A DNA stretch of 20,354 nucleotides from Deinococcus phoenicis (GTDB lineage: Bacteria; Deinococcota; Deinococci; Deinococcales; Deinococcaceae). Made by a program: the position numbers and the translations under genes. Below, one piece after another: positions 1-18,728 of this stretch. Under the pieces are notes generated by a model, which was given only the letters and a program-made list of their open reading frames with translations, had not been told where the DNA came from and did no database searches. Location of the stretch: positions 1 to 20,354 of the forward strand of contig NZ_JHAC01000022.1 of NCBI RefSeq assembly GCF_000599865.1, read 5' to 3'. Each line of letters opens with the position of its first letter. The stretch's first letter is position 1.

Positions 1-654
<654 letters not shown>

Positions 655-657
655 AGG

Positions 658-1839
<1,182 letters not shown>

Positions 1840-1933
1840 GCCCTCAGCCTCTCATGAGGCCATGAGGAAGGCACGACAAAACGGGGACCCCCCACCGGGC
1901 GGCAGCGGGGGCGAGGAGGGGGCCGCGCCCCAA

Positions 1934-2977
1934 TCAGCCGCCCTGGGGCGCCAGCGCCGCTTCCAGCCGCGCGATCAGGTTCGCCTCGTGGGCGCGCGAG
2001 GCCCGCAACAGGGCATTCTTGACGGCGCGGGCATCGGCGCTGCCGTGACCGATAAAGGCCAGCCCGCGCACACCCAGCAGGATGCTGGCCCCGTAGGTGC
2101 TGGGGTCCATCCGTTCGGCCAGGCCCCGCAACGCTCCGCGCACCAGCAGCCCCCCCAGTTTGGTCTGGAGGCTGCCGCCCAGCGCGTCGCGCACCCAGCC
2201 GAACAGCACCTTCGCCTCGCCCTCCGCGAGCTTCAGGACCACGTTGCCGGTAAAGCCGTCGGTCACGACGATGTCGGTGGTGCCCTGGAAGATGTCGCGG
2301 CCCTCGACATTGCCGTGAAAGCGGATGCCGTGCCCGTCCAGCTCACGCAGCAGGGCGTGCGCCTCCAGCACGAGCTGGCTGCCCTTGTGATCCTCCTCAC
2401 CGATGGACAGCAGGCCGACCGTGGGGTCCTGGCGGTCCTCCACGACCCGCAGGTAGACGGTGGCGAGCCGCGCCCACTGTGCCAGGTACGGCGGCTTCAC
2501 GTCGGCGTTCGCGCCCACGTCAAGCAGCGTGACAAAGCCCTTTTTGCTGGGCAGGTGCGTCAGGATGGCGGGGCGGTCCACGCCCTTCACGCGCCCCAGG
2601 GTCAGCAGCGCCGAGGCCATCGTCGCGCCACTGTGGCCCATGCTGACGGCGGCGGCGGCCTGGCCCTCCTTCACCAGCCGGGTGCAGACGTTGATACTGG
2701 CCCCGGTGCGGCTGCGCACGTCGCTGGCGTGCTCATCCATGCCGATCACGTCGGGGGCGTCCACCACCGTCAGGGGCAGGCTGGCGCTTCCGGCGTGCTT
2801 GCCGAGTTCGGCGTGCAGGGCCACGCGCGGCCCCACCAGCAGCACCGGCACACCGGCGCGGGCGGCCTGCACCGCCCCCTCCACGTTCGGCGCGGCCCCG
2901 TGATCCCCGCTGGCCGCGTCAAGCGCGATGGGCAGGGTGGTGTGGGGCACCGCCGGAACGGACGGTTCAGCGCTCAT
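1934..2977 (-). CDS. plsX: Phosphate acyltransferase PlsX
   Basis: PlsX converts acyl-ACP and phosphate into acyl-phosphate, the acyl donor for PlsY in the first step of phosphatidic acid synthesis. It acts at the cytoplasmic face of the membrane. The 347-residue length is normal. Family motifs run in order: IALDAASGDHG near residue 17, SMGHSGATMAS, LLDVGANADVKP, GLLSIGEEDHKG, and the FQGTTDIVVTDGFTGNVVLK stretch. Its ATG lies inside the end of the NYN-domain gene (11-nt overlap), so the two are cotranscribed and probably translationally coupled. The common neighbours fabH and rpmF are not here. The weak GC-rich hairpins after the stop are not a convincing terminator. Confidence 0.95.
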   Translation of the reverse strand: MSAEPSVPAVPHTTLPIALDAASGDHGAAPNVEGAVQAARAGVPVLLVGPRVALHAELGKHAGSASLPLTVVDAPDVIGMDEHASDVRSRTGASINVCTRLVKEGQAAAAVSMGHSGATMASALLTLGRVKGVDRPAILTHLPSKKGFVTLLDVGANADVKPPYLAQWARLATVYLRVVEDRQDPTVGLLSIGEEDHKGSQLVLEAHALLRELDGHGIRFHGNVEGRDIFQGTTDIVVTDGFTGNVVLKLAEGEAKVLFGWVRDALGGSLQTKLGGLLVRGALRGLAERMDPSTYGASILLGVRGLAFIGHGSADARAVKNALLRASRAHEANLIARLEAALAPQGG

Positions 2978-3566
2978 CGGCGTCCGTGAGGGGGGCCGTC
3001 ACGTAGAACGGGCGGCTGTCCGCGCCGCGCGGCTCACTGCCCCGCTGCTCACTGGGCAGCCGGTAGCCGGGCCGCTCGACCTGTTCGCGCAGAGCGCCCA
3101 GGTCCACGTATTCGTCGGCAGCGTTCCGGAGTTCGTAGCTGGTCATCTCGGGAATGCTCGCCACGATGACCCGCTTGCCCCGCGCCCGCAGCACCTCCAC
3201 GGGCCGCTCGAAGTCTCCGTCGCCGGTCAGCAGCACGGCGGTATCGAAGCGGTCCGTGGTGGTCAGCAGGTCGGTCACGATCTCGATGTCGAGGCTGGCG
3301 CGGCGGTGGGTGTCACCGTGTTCGTCGGTGCTTTCGCGCAGGGGCCGGGTGCGGACCGTGTAGCCCATGTAGGTCAGCGCGTCGATGAAGCGTTTCTGCT
3401 TATCGTCCACCTGGGGCGGCACCGCCGTGTAGTAAAAGGCGTTGTGGAGCGTCCCATAGCTCTGGAAGTGTTCCAGGATCTTGCGGTGGTCGAAATTCCA
3501 ACCGAGCCGCTTGGCTGCCGCGTAGACGTTGGCTCCGTCAATAAAAAGTGCGATGCGTTCTGTCAT
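2967..3566 (-). CDS. NYN-domain (LabA/DUF88-like) PIN-fold protein, putative RNase
   Basis: The 199-residue protein has a NYN domain over about residues 4-155. This PIN-like fold usually belongs to metal-dependent RNases. Acidic residues expected in the active site are visible: D10 in ALFIDGANVY (with N13), D93 and D99 in SLDIEIVTDLL, and D116/D118 in LLTGDGDFE. The last ~40 residues are polar and probably disordered. The nearest named relatives would be LabA/YaiI-type NYN proteins, whose substrates are mostly unknown, so RNase activity here is inferred from fold and residues only. A candidate promoter and a perfect inverted repeat lie just upstream. The gene overlaps plsX by 11 nt, which places it in the same unit as phospholipid synthesis. 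Confidence 0.85.
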   Translation of the reverse strand: MTERIALFIDGANVYAAAKRLGWNFDHRKILEHFQSYGTLHNAFYYTAVPPQVDDKQKRFIDALTYMGYTVRTRPLRESTDEHGDTHRRASLDIEIVTDLLTTTDRFDTAVLLTGDGDFERPVEVLRARGKRVIVASIPEMTSYELRNAADEYVDLGALREQVERPGYRLPSEQRGSEPRGADSRPFYVTAPLTDADER

Positions 3567-3583
3567 GGTTCCGGCCTTTCAGC

Positions 3584-3604
3584 GCCGGTCAGCAGGTGAC
3601 CGGC
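3584..3604 (-). repeat. Perfect 8-bp inverted repeat in the leader of the NYN-plsX unit
   Basis: GCCGGTCA and TGACCGGC are exact reverse complements separated by 5 nt. The repeat starts about 10 nt downstream of the candidate -10 box and ends 17 nt before the NYN start codon. In RNA it would form a stable 5'-terminal stem-loop; in DNA it could be an operator. There is no U-tract, so it is not a terminator. Confidence 0.6.
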
Positions 3605-3614
3605 AGACCTCTCC

Positions 3615-3643
3615 AGAATACGGGGGCCAGCCAGCCGCCTCAA
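3615..3643 (-). promoter_or_regulatory. Candidate sigma-A promoter for the NYN-plsX unit
   Basis: On the minus strand, TTGAGG (3643-3638) and TATTCT (3620-3615) are separated by exactly 17 nt. Each matches four of six consensus bases. The -35 box overlaps the stop codon of the upstream DUF309 gene. Transcription would start near 3608, giving a leader of about 42 nt. Confidence 0.55.
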
Positions 3644-3999
3644 TCCACCCCCTCTTCATGCGCGGCGAGCAGCCGGGGCCGCAGCGCCGGATCATGCAGC
3701 GCCGCCCAGACCTCCGACCGCAACCGGGCCAGGTCCACCCCCGCGTATTCGGCGGGCAACAGGTCCAGGTACCGCGCGGCCTTGTGGTAGTTGCGGTGCG
3801 TGACGCTGCCGTGGTGCCAGCGTTTGTGCAGTGCGGCGGCCAGCAGGATCAGCGCCTGGATGAAGTGCCGGTCGTCGCCGGTCGCGCGGCTCCAGGGCGT
3901 CTCCCACGCCTCGTGCGCTTCCCACCACTCGCCCGCACCGAACAGGGCTGCCCCTGTCCGCAACTCCTCCGGCAGAACACTCGGCAGCTCACTCGGCAT
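3640..3999 (-). CDS. DUF309 domain-containing protein
   Basis: This 119-residue helical protein matches the DUF309 family. It shows the signature LFGAGEWWEAHEAWE (about residues 19-33), in which HE and nearby Trp residues are conserved, followed by FIQALILLAAALHKRW. No biochemical function is established for the family. There are no membrane segments or signal peptide. The start ATG is chosen because the protein begins shortly before the domain and because a TACCCT box lies 6 nt upstream, consistent with a leaderless transcript. The gene is divergent from trxA with a 94-bp shared spacer, and its stop codon overlaps the -35 box of the next unit. Confidence 0.8.
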   Translation of the reverse strand: MPSELPSVLPEELRTGAALFGAGEWWEAHEAWETPWSRATGDDRHFIQALILLAAALHKRWHHGSVTHRNYHKAARYLDLLPAEYAGVDLARLRSEVWAALHDPALRPRLLAAHEEGVD

Positions 4000-4005
4000 G
4001 ACGGC

Positions 4006-4011
4006 AGGGTA
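4006..4011 (-). promoter_or_regulatory. Candidate leaderless -10 box for the DUF309 gene
   Basis: TACCCT (minus strand) fits TANNNT and ends 6 nt before the ATG, so transcription would begin at or next to the start codon. No clear -35 is visible. There is no Shine-Dalgarno sequence before the start. The spacing is the same as for trxA and the hydrolase gene. Confidence 0.4.
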
Positions 4012-4081
4012 CCGCCGGCGGGGATGAAAGGCGCGTTAGCCTCCGTCCATCTGCCGCATATCCGCCGATGCCCCCCGGGGG

Positions 4082-4087
4082 TATACT
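4082..4087 (+). promoter_or_regulatory. Candidate leaderless -10 box for trxA
   Basis: TATACT is five-sixths of the TATAAT consensus and ends 6 nt before the trxA ATG. A start site about 7 nt downstream would fall on the start codon, making the mRNA leaderless. The interval lacks a Shine-Dalgarno sequence. The -35 region is not recognisable. Confidence 0.55.
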
Positions 4088-4093
4088 CCGGGC

Positions 4094-4429
4094 ATGAAGC
4101 CTGTGGAACTGACGGACAGCAATTTCCAGACCGAGACGAGCCAGGGCCTGACGCTGGTGGACTTCTGGGCACCCTGGTGCGGGCCGTGCCGCATCATCGC
4201 GCCGGTCATCGAAGAACTCGCCGGGCAGTACGAGGGCCGCGTGAAGGTCGCCAAACTCAACGTGGACGACAACCCCAGCGTTTCCGGGCAGTACCGCGTG
4301 ATGAGCATTCCCACCATGATCCTCTTCAAGGACGGCCAGCCGGTCGAGGGCATGGTCGGCGCGCAGCCCAAGCGCGCTTTCGAGGCGCTGCTCGACAAGT
4401 ACGCGGCCACGCCCGCAGCCAGCAACTGA
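4094..4429 (+). CDS. trxA: Thioredoxin
   Basis: This is a 111-residue cytoplasmic thioredoxin that reduces protein disulfides using electrons from thioredoxin reductase. The active site WCGPC is at residues 28-32, preceded by VDFWAP. The conserved cis-proline is P73 in MSIPT, followed by the ILFKDGQ strand. Length is typical (105-110 aa). The ATG is supported by its position 6 nt after a TATACT box and by the normal distance to the active site. A hairpin terminator follows 26 nt after the stop, so the gene is probably a single transcription unit. The last residues, ATPAASN, are a variable tail. Confidence 0.97.
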   Translation: MKPVELTDSNFQTETSQGLTLVDFWAPWCGPCRIIAPVIEELAGQYEGRVKVAKLNVDDNPSVSGQYRVMSIPTMILFKDGQPVEGMVGAQPKRAFEALLDKYAATPAASN

Positions 4430-4454
4430 ACCTCCCCGACTGAAGGTCAAACCA

Positions 4455-4490
4455 AAGGGGCCGCTTTCCGCAAGGAGGCGGCCCTTCTTC
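4455..4490. terminator. Bidirectional intrinsic terminator between trxA and the hydrolase gene
   Basis: AAGGG(G)CCGC pairs with GCGGCCCTT with one bulged G. An inner helix is closed by a GCAA tetraloop (4470-4473). On the plus strand it is followed by CTTCTTC, and on the minus strand by TTTGGTTT. It can therefore stop both of the convergent genes. Confidence 0.75.
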
Positions 4491-4496
4491 GGCGCG

Positions 4497-5069
4497 TCAG
4501 AAGCGCGTGATCTCCGGCGGTGTCCAGGCATGCAGCGCCTCCGAGAGCAGCACTTCGCCGTCAGGCCATGCACCGTGGCCGCTGGCCGCGTTGATGTGAC
4601 CCGCCGCGCCCGCCGTGACGAACTCGGCTTCCCAGGCGTCGGCCATCGCCTGCGCCCGCTCAAAGGTCACGTAGGGGTCGTCCTCGCTGGCGACCACCAG
4701 GGCTGGAAAGGGCAGGGGCTGCATGGGAACCGGGGCCATGAGCAGCACGGGGGGAGCCAGCTCCGCCATTTCCGGGCAGTCGGCGTCGGTCGGGCCGACG
4801 AGCAGCGCCCCCCTGACCCGCTCATGCCCACCGTAGAGCCGCGCCCAGTGAACGATATTCAGCACGCCGCAGGAATGTCCGGCCAGCACCAGTTCGCCGG
4901 GCGTGGCCTCGATCACCTCCTGAAGCCGCGCGGCCCAGCTTTCGGGCGCCGGGGCACTGGGGTCATCCTGCCGCACGCGCGCCGCGCCGAACTTCTGCTC
5001 CCAGAGGGTCTGCCAGTGGTCCGGGCCGCTATCACCCAGGCCGGGCACGATCACGAGGGTGGGGGTCAT
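4497..5069 (-). CDS. RBBP9/YdeN-family serine hydrolase (alpha/beta hydrolase)
   Basis: The 190-residue protein is a compact alpha/beta hydrolase. It opens with TLVIVPGLGDSGPDHWQ, the RBBP9/YdeN-family N-terminal signature. The putative catalytic triad is Ser66 in GHSCG, Asp131 in SEDDPY and His158 in AGHIN. The family members act on small esters or peptides and most substrates are unknown, so none is proposed. No signal peptide is present, and a cytoplasmic location is likely. The ATG fits the family N-terminus and lies 6 nt behind a TACCTT box. The gene converges on trxA and shares its terminator. Confidence 0.88.
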   Translation of the reverse strand: MTPTLVIVPGLGDSGPDHWQTLWEQKFGAARVRQDDPSAPAPESWAARLQEVIEATPGELVLAGHSCGVLNIVHWARLYGGHERVRGALLVGPTDADCPEMAELAPPVLLMAPVPMQPLPFPALVVASEDDPYVTFERAQAMADAWEAEFVTAGAAGHINAASGHGAWPDGEVLLSEALHAWTPPEITRF

Positions 5070-5075
5070 GGGGGG

Positions 5076-5081
5076 AAGGTA
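5076..5081 (-). promoter_or_regulatory. Candidate leaderless -10 box for the hydrolase gene
   Basis: TACCTT on the minus strand is followed by six C residues and then the ATG. This is the third gene in the window with TANNNT exactly 6 nt before its start and without a Shine-Dalgarno sequence. No -35 is evident. Confidence 0.4.
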
Positions 5082-5104
5082 GCAGCTTTCCGCCCCTGCC
5101 CCCT

Positions 5105-5185
5105 GCCGACCTCACCGTCTTGCCCTCGGGCCCGTCCTGGCTCAAGGGGGATGGCGAGTTGATCGTGGTGGCGCGGGCCAAATAG
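5105..5185 (+). pseudogene. Possible C-terminal remnant of a lost plus-strand gene
   Basis: One plus-strand frame reads ADLTVLPSGPSWLKGDG and then ELIVVARAK before TAG at 5183-5185. The stop abuts a hairpin that has an AGCTTTCTT tail in this direction too. This looks like an authentic protein end, and the closing pattern recalls class I SAM-dependent methyltransferases, but that is only an impression. No start codon or domain remains upstream in frame. In GC-rich DNA a 26-codon open stretch can occur by chance. Confidence 0.25.
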
Positions 5186-5206
5186 AAAACCCCCGCCGAA
5201 GCGGGG
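5186..5206 (-). terminator. Rho-independent terminator at the end of the ribosomal-protein run (after rplQ)
   Basis: On the minus strand, CCCCGC-TTCG-GCGGGG is followed by GTTTTC. It has a 6-bp GC stem and a stable UUCG tetraloop. It lies about 20 nt after the rplQ stop. It is the only strong terminator downstream of rpoA-rplQ and marks the end of the operon. Confidence 0.88.
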
Positions 5207-5226
5207 AGCTTTCTTGCCTACTGGCT

Positions 5227-5577
<351 letters not shown>

Positions 5578-5599
5578 GGGAAGTCTCCTTGGGGAAGCA

Positions 5600-5617
5600 G
5601 GCGGCGGTGAGGCCGCC
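5600..5617 (-). repeat. Hairpin in the rpoA-rplQ spacer
   Basis: GGCGGC and GCCGCC form a perfect 6-bp stem around a 6-nt loop, 22 nt upstream of the rplQ Shine-Dalgarno/start region. There is no U-tract, so it is more likely an RNA processing or stability element than a terminator. Confidence 0.4.
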
Positions 5618-5639
5618 CGGAAAGTTAATCGCGCGGGGT

Positions 5640-6648
<1,009 letters not shown>

Positions 6649-6651
6649 GTA

Positions 6652-7272
<621 letters not shown>

Positions 7273-7292
7273 GTTTGACTCTCCTTGCGGTG

Positions 7293-7375
7293 CCTGCCGG
7301 GCAGGTCACCGGGTCTGCGGCCCTCTGGTGCCCGCTTCCTCGCCGGTGGTGGCGGCTTTCCCACACAAGAGTGGG
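7293..7375 (-). promoter_or_regulatory. Hairpin-containing rpsK-rpsD spacer, candidate regulatory leader of rpsD
   Basis: The 136-nt gap (7273-7408) contains two perfect 5-bp hairpins. One is CCTGC-CGG-GCAGG (7293-7305), about 20 nt before the S4 start. The other is CCCAC-ACAAGA-GTGGG (7360-7375). Neither is followed by a U-tract on the minus strand. S4 autoregulation is known in other bacteria, so an S4-binding leader is a reasonable guess, but no known S4 leader motif was recognised. Confidence 0.35.
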
Positions 7376-7408
7376 GCGGAAACGGGGCAGGTGGGCCGCT
7401 GCGGCGCT

Positions 7409-8329
<921 letters not shown>

Positions 8330-8386
8330 GGTCCGCCCTACTCACCTGAACAGTGACCATGCGCCCGGCAGCGCTCGACCCCCCGG

Positions 8387-8404
8387 CCCGCTTCTGCATG
8401 CGGG
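8387..8404 (-). repeat. Hairpin in the infA-rpmJ spacer
   Basis: CCCGC and GCGGG form a 5-bp stem with an 8-nt loop inside the 131-nt gap between infA and rpmJ (8302-8432). The rest of the gap shows only the rpmJ Shine-Dalgarno sequence and no clear promoter. In E. coli the S4-binding pseudoknot lies just upstream of rpsM, so a regulatory role is conceivable but not shown. Confidence 0.3.
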
Positions 8405-8431
8405 GAATCTGTTGGGTACCTGCGCCCGGAC

Positions 8432-8675
<244 letters not shown>

Positions 8676-8700
8676 TTTTCGTCTCGCCACGCAACCTCCA

Positions 8701-8715
8701 GGCTTGATACAAGCC
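8701..8715 (-). repeat. Perfect inverted repeat at the predicted 5' end of the infA transcript
   Basis: GGCTTG and CAAGCC are exact complements separated by TAT (minus strand). The repeat starts about 7 nt after the candidate -10 box and adjoins the GGAGG that precedes the infA GTG/ATG. It could form a 5'-terminal stem-loop or be a short operator. Confidence 0.5.
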
Positions 8716-8722
8716 AAAGGAA

Positions 8723-8752
8723 AAGTTAGCACGTCACCCCACTGGACGGCAA
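8723..8752 (-). promoter_or_regulatory. Candidate internal promoter for infA and the alpha-cluster genes
   Basis: On the minus strand, TTGCCG (8752-8747) and TAACTT (8728-8723) are 18 nt apart. The pair lies immediately downstream of a strong hairpin after adk, where a new transcription start would make sense. The -35 box matches only TTG plus one further base at best, so this is tentative. Confidence 0.4.
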
Positions 8753-8786
8753 GGGGGGCCAAGCAGCCCTGATGGCCCGGCCCCCC
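8753..8786 (-). terminator. Strong hairpin after adk, terminator-like without a full U-tract
   Basis: GGGGGGCC and GGCCCCCC form a perfect 8-bp GC stem, with a nested GCC/GGC helix in the 18-nt loop. It begins 17 nt after the adk stop. Only TTG follows on the minus strand, so intrinsic termination would be weak. It could instead stall polymerase or protect an RNA end. Confidence 0.4.
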
Positions 8787-8803
8787 CTCACTTCCCGGTC
8801 TGC

Positions 8804-9397
<594 letters not shown>

Positions 9398-9418
9398 TCT
9401 GCCTCCTCTAAGGTGTAC

Positions 9419-9424
9419 AGCATA
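9419..9424 (-). promoter_or_regulatory. Candidate -10 box for adk
   Basis: TATGCT lies about 80 nt after the secY terminator and 21 nt before the adk ATG. That leaves a short leader carrying AGGAGG. The region 17 nt upstream (CGCCTC) does not resemble a -35. The main argument is position between a terminator and a gene. Confidence 0.3.
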
Positions 9425-9503
9425 GAGGCCCGGCGCGCAGAGAGGCGCGTTCCTGCCCAGCCCTGTCCCCTCTGGGGTGACGCGGCCCCGGGTGGAACCA
9501 CAG

Positions 9504-9532
9504 AAAAAACCGCCCACCACGCGGGTGAGCGG
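9504..9532 (-). terminator. Intrinsic terminator between secY and adk
   Basis: On the minus strand, CCGCTCACC-CGCGT-GGTGGGCGG forms a 9-bp stem (one U-G pair) followed directly by TTTTTT. It lies 18 nt after the secY stop. By sequence it is as good as the terminator after rplQ, yet it sits in the middle of the ribosomal-protein run. Confidence 0.85.
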
Positions 9533-9550
9533 CCACAGCCAGAAGGAGCT

Positions 9551-10876
<1,326 letters not shown>

Positions 10877-10877
10877 G

Positions 10878-12996
<2,119 letters not shown>

Positions 12997-13082
12997 GTCG
13001 TCTCCTTCGTTGAAGTCTTTGGCTCGGGGACGGCCCCTCGCCGTTACGGATTACTCGCTCCGCTCGGGCGCAAGCGCCGCCG

Positions 13083-13594
<512 letters not shown>

Positions 13595-13669
13595 CTTCTT
13601 CTGTTGGGTCCTTCTCCCAGTCCCGGACGATCACCACTCAAAAGGGAGCGGTTCGTATCCGGGTGGGCC

Positions 13670-13855
13670 TTACCAGCTGGCCTTCTTCATGCCGGGTAGT
13701 TCGCCCTTGTGTGCCAGCTCGCGGATGCAGATGCGGCACATGCCGAAGAAGCGGTAGTAGCCGCGTGCACGGCCACAGCGGGAGCAGCGGTTGTAGTTCT
13801 GCACGGCAAACTTGTGCCCGCGCTCCGCCTTCACAACTTTAGAGGTATTCGCCAT
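13670..13855 (-). CDS. rpsN: 30S ribosomal protein S14 type Z (uS14), zinc-binding
   Basis: S14 helps assemble the 30S head. The 61-residue product is the short zinc-ribbon form: C24 and C27 in NRCSRCGR, C40 and C43 in [10 protein letters not shown], then [16 protein letters not shown]. All four zinc ligands are intact, so it is the C+ form, not the longer zinc-independent form used under zinc limitation. The ATG is 11 nt after the rplE stop, close behind an AAGGACAG region. Confidence 0.98.
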   Translation of the reverse strand: MANTSKVVKAERGHKFAVQNYNRCSRCGRARGYYRFFGMCRICIRELAHKGELPGMKKASW

Positions 13856-13866
13856 GAGGTCTGTCC

Positions 13867-14406
<540 letters not shown>

Positions 14407-14417
14407 GTTGCCTCTCT

Positions 14418-14440
14418 TCGGGCGGGCGGGTCGCCCGGGA
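14418..14440 (-). promoter_or_regulatory. Hairpin before rplE, candidate translational control site
   Basis: Within the rplX-rplE gap, GGGCG-ACC-CGCCC (minus strand, inside this interval) forms a 5-bp stem with a 3-nt loop just upstream of GAGAGG and the rplE start. The location corresponds to the S8 repressor site of the E. coli spc operon. I did not recognise the S8-binding core itself. Confidence 0.25.
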
Positions 14441-14465
14441 TCACGCGCGGGGGCGTGGCCCTGAA

Positions 14466-15213
<748 letters not shown>

Positions 15214-15217
<4 letters not shown>

Positions 15218-15494
15218 GCTTGGCCGCCTTCCGTCTCGACCGCCGTGGTCTCGATGCCGCGCGGGCGCTCGATCAGCTTGGTGACCTTCCAGGTCTTGGT
15301 CTTGCTGATCGGGCGCACGGCGATGATCTCGACGCGGTCACCGATTCTAAACTCGTTGGTCTCGTCGTGGGCCGCGTACTTCTGGCTGCGGGTCACGACC
15401 TTGCCGTACAGGGGGTGCATGAAGCGGCGCTCGACCTTGACGCTGACGGTCTTGTCGGCCTTGTCGCTCACCACGACACCCGTGAAGGTCTTCT

Positions 15495-15498
<4 letters not shown>
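15214..15498 (-). CDS. rpsQ: 30S ribosomal protein S17 (uS17)
   Basis: S17 is a primary 16S rRNA-binding protein with an OB fold. The 94-residue product contains [20 protein letters not shown], then [20 protein letters not shown] and [20 protein letters not shown]. The tail after the fold ([18 protein letters not shown]) is acidic and variable, similar to the longer Thermus/Deinococcus S17. The ATG overlaps the rpmC stop (ATGA), so it is coupled to L29. Confidence 0.98.
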
Positions 15499-16853
<1,355 letters not shown>

Positions 16854-16856
16854 AGC

Positions 16857-17581
<725 letters not shown>

Positions 17582-17593
17582 GTCCTACCCTCC

Positions 17594-18427
<834 letters not shown>

Positions 18428-18440
18428 GTCTCAAATCTCC

Positions 18441-18728
18441 TTAGGCCAGGGCCTCGAGGGCCTCGATCTTCTGACCGTCCGCGAGACGCACGATGGCCTT
18501 TTTGCGGTCCGCACGGTGGCCGATGAACTTGCCCACGCGCTTGCGCTTGCCGGTCACGTTCATGGTGCTGATGCCGACCACGGTCACGCCGAAGGCACTC
18601 TGCACGGCGGCCTTGATCTCGGTCTTGGTCGCCTTGGGGCTGACCCAGAACGAGTACACGCCGCGCTCCATGCCCGCGTACGCCTTCTCGCTGATCACGG
18701 GCTGCTTGATGATGTCGTAGTGGCTCAC
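18441..18728 (-). CDS. rplW: 50S ribosomal protein L23 (uL23)
   Basis: L23 sits at the tunnel exit and is the main docking point for trigger factor and SRP. The 95-residue product reads [20 protein letters not shown], then [20 protein letters not shown] and [20 protein letters not shown]. The start codon is GTG, overlapping the rplD TGA (GTGA). The protein ends AleALA-like after a short helix and has no extension. Confidence 0.98.
   Translation of the reverse strand: MSHYDIIKQPVISEKAYAGMERGVYSFWVSPKATKTEIKAAVQSAFGVTVVGISTMNVTGKRKRVGKFIGHRADRKKAIVRLADGQKIEALEALA

Noticed and set aside
1860..1933. Possible terminator after plsX
   Set aside because: C- and G-rich runs (CCCCC...GGGGG, GGGGTCCCC) could pair with TTTT a few bases on, but no compact stem directly adjoins the T-run.
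8676..8762. N-terminal extension of infA to 8762
   Set aside because: The extra sequence crosses the candidate promoter and inverted repeat and is not part of IF-1. The start must be at 8690 or 8675.
13625..13680. tRNA-like T-arm (GGTTCGTATCC) in the rpsN-rpsH spacer
   Set aside because: Only three of five stem pairs form, and no acceptor stem, anticodon arm or D-arm can be drawn.
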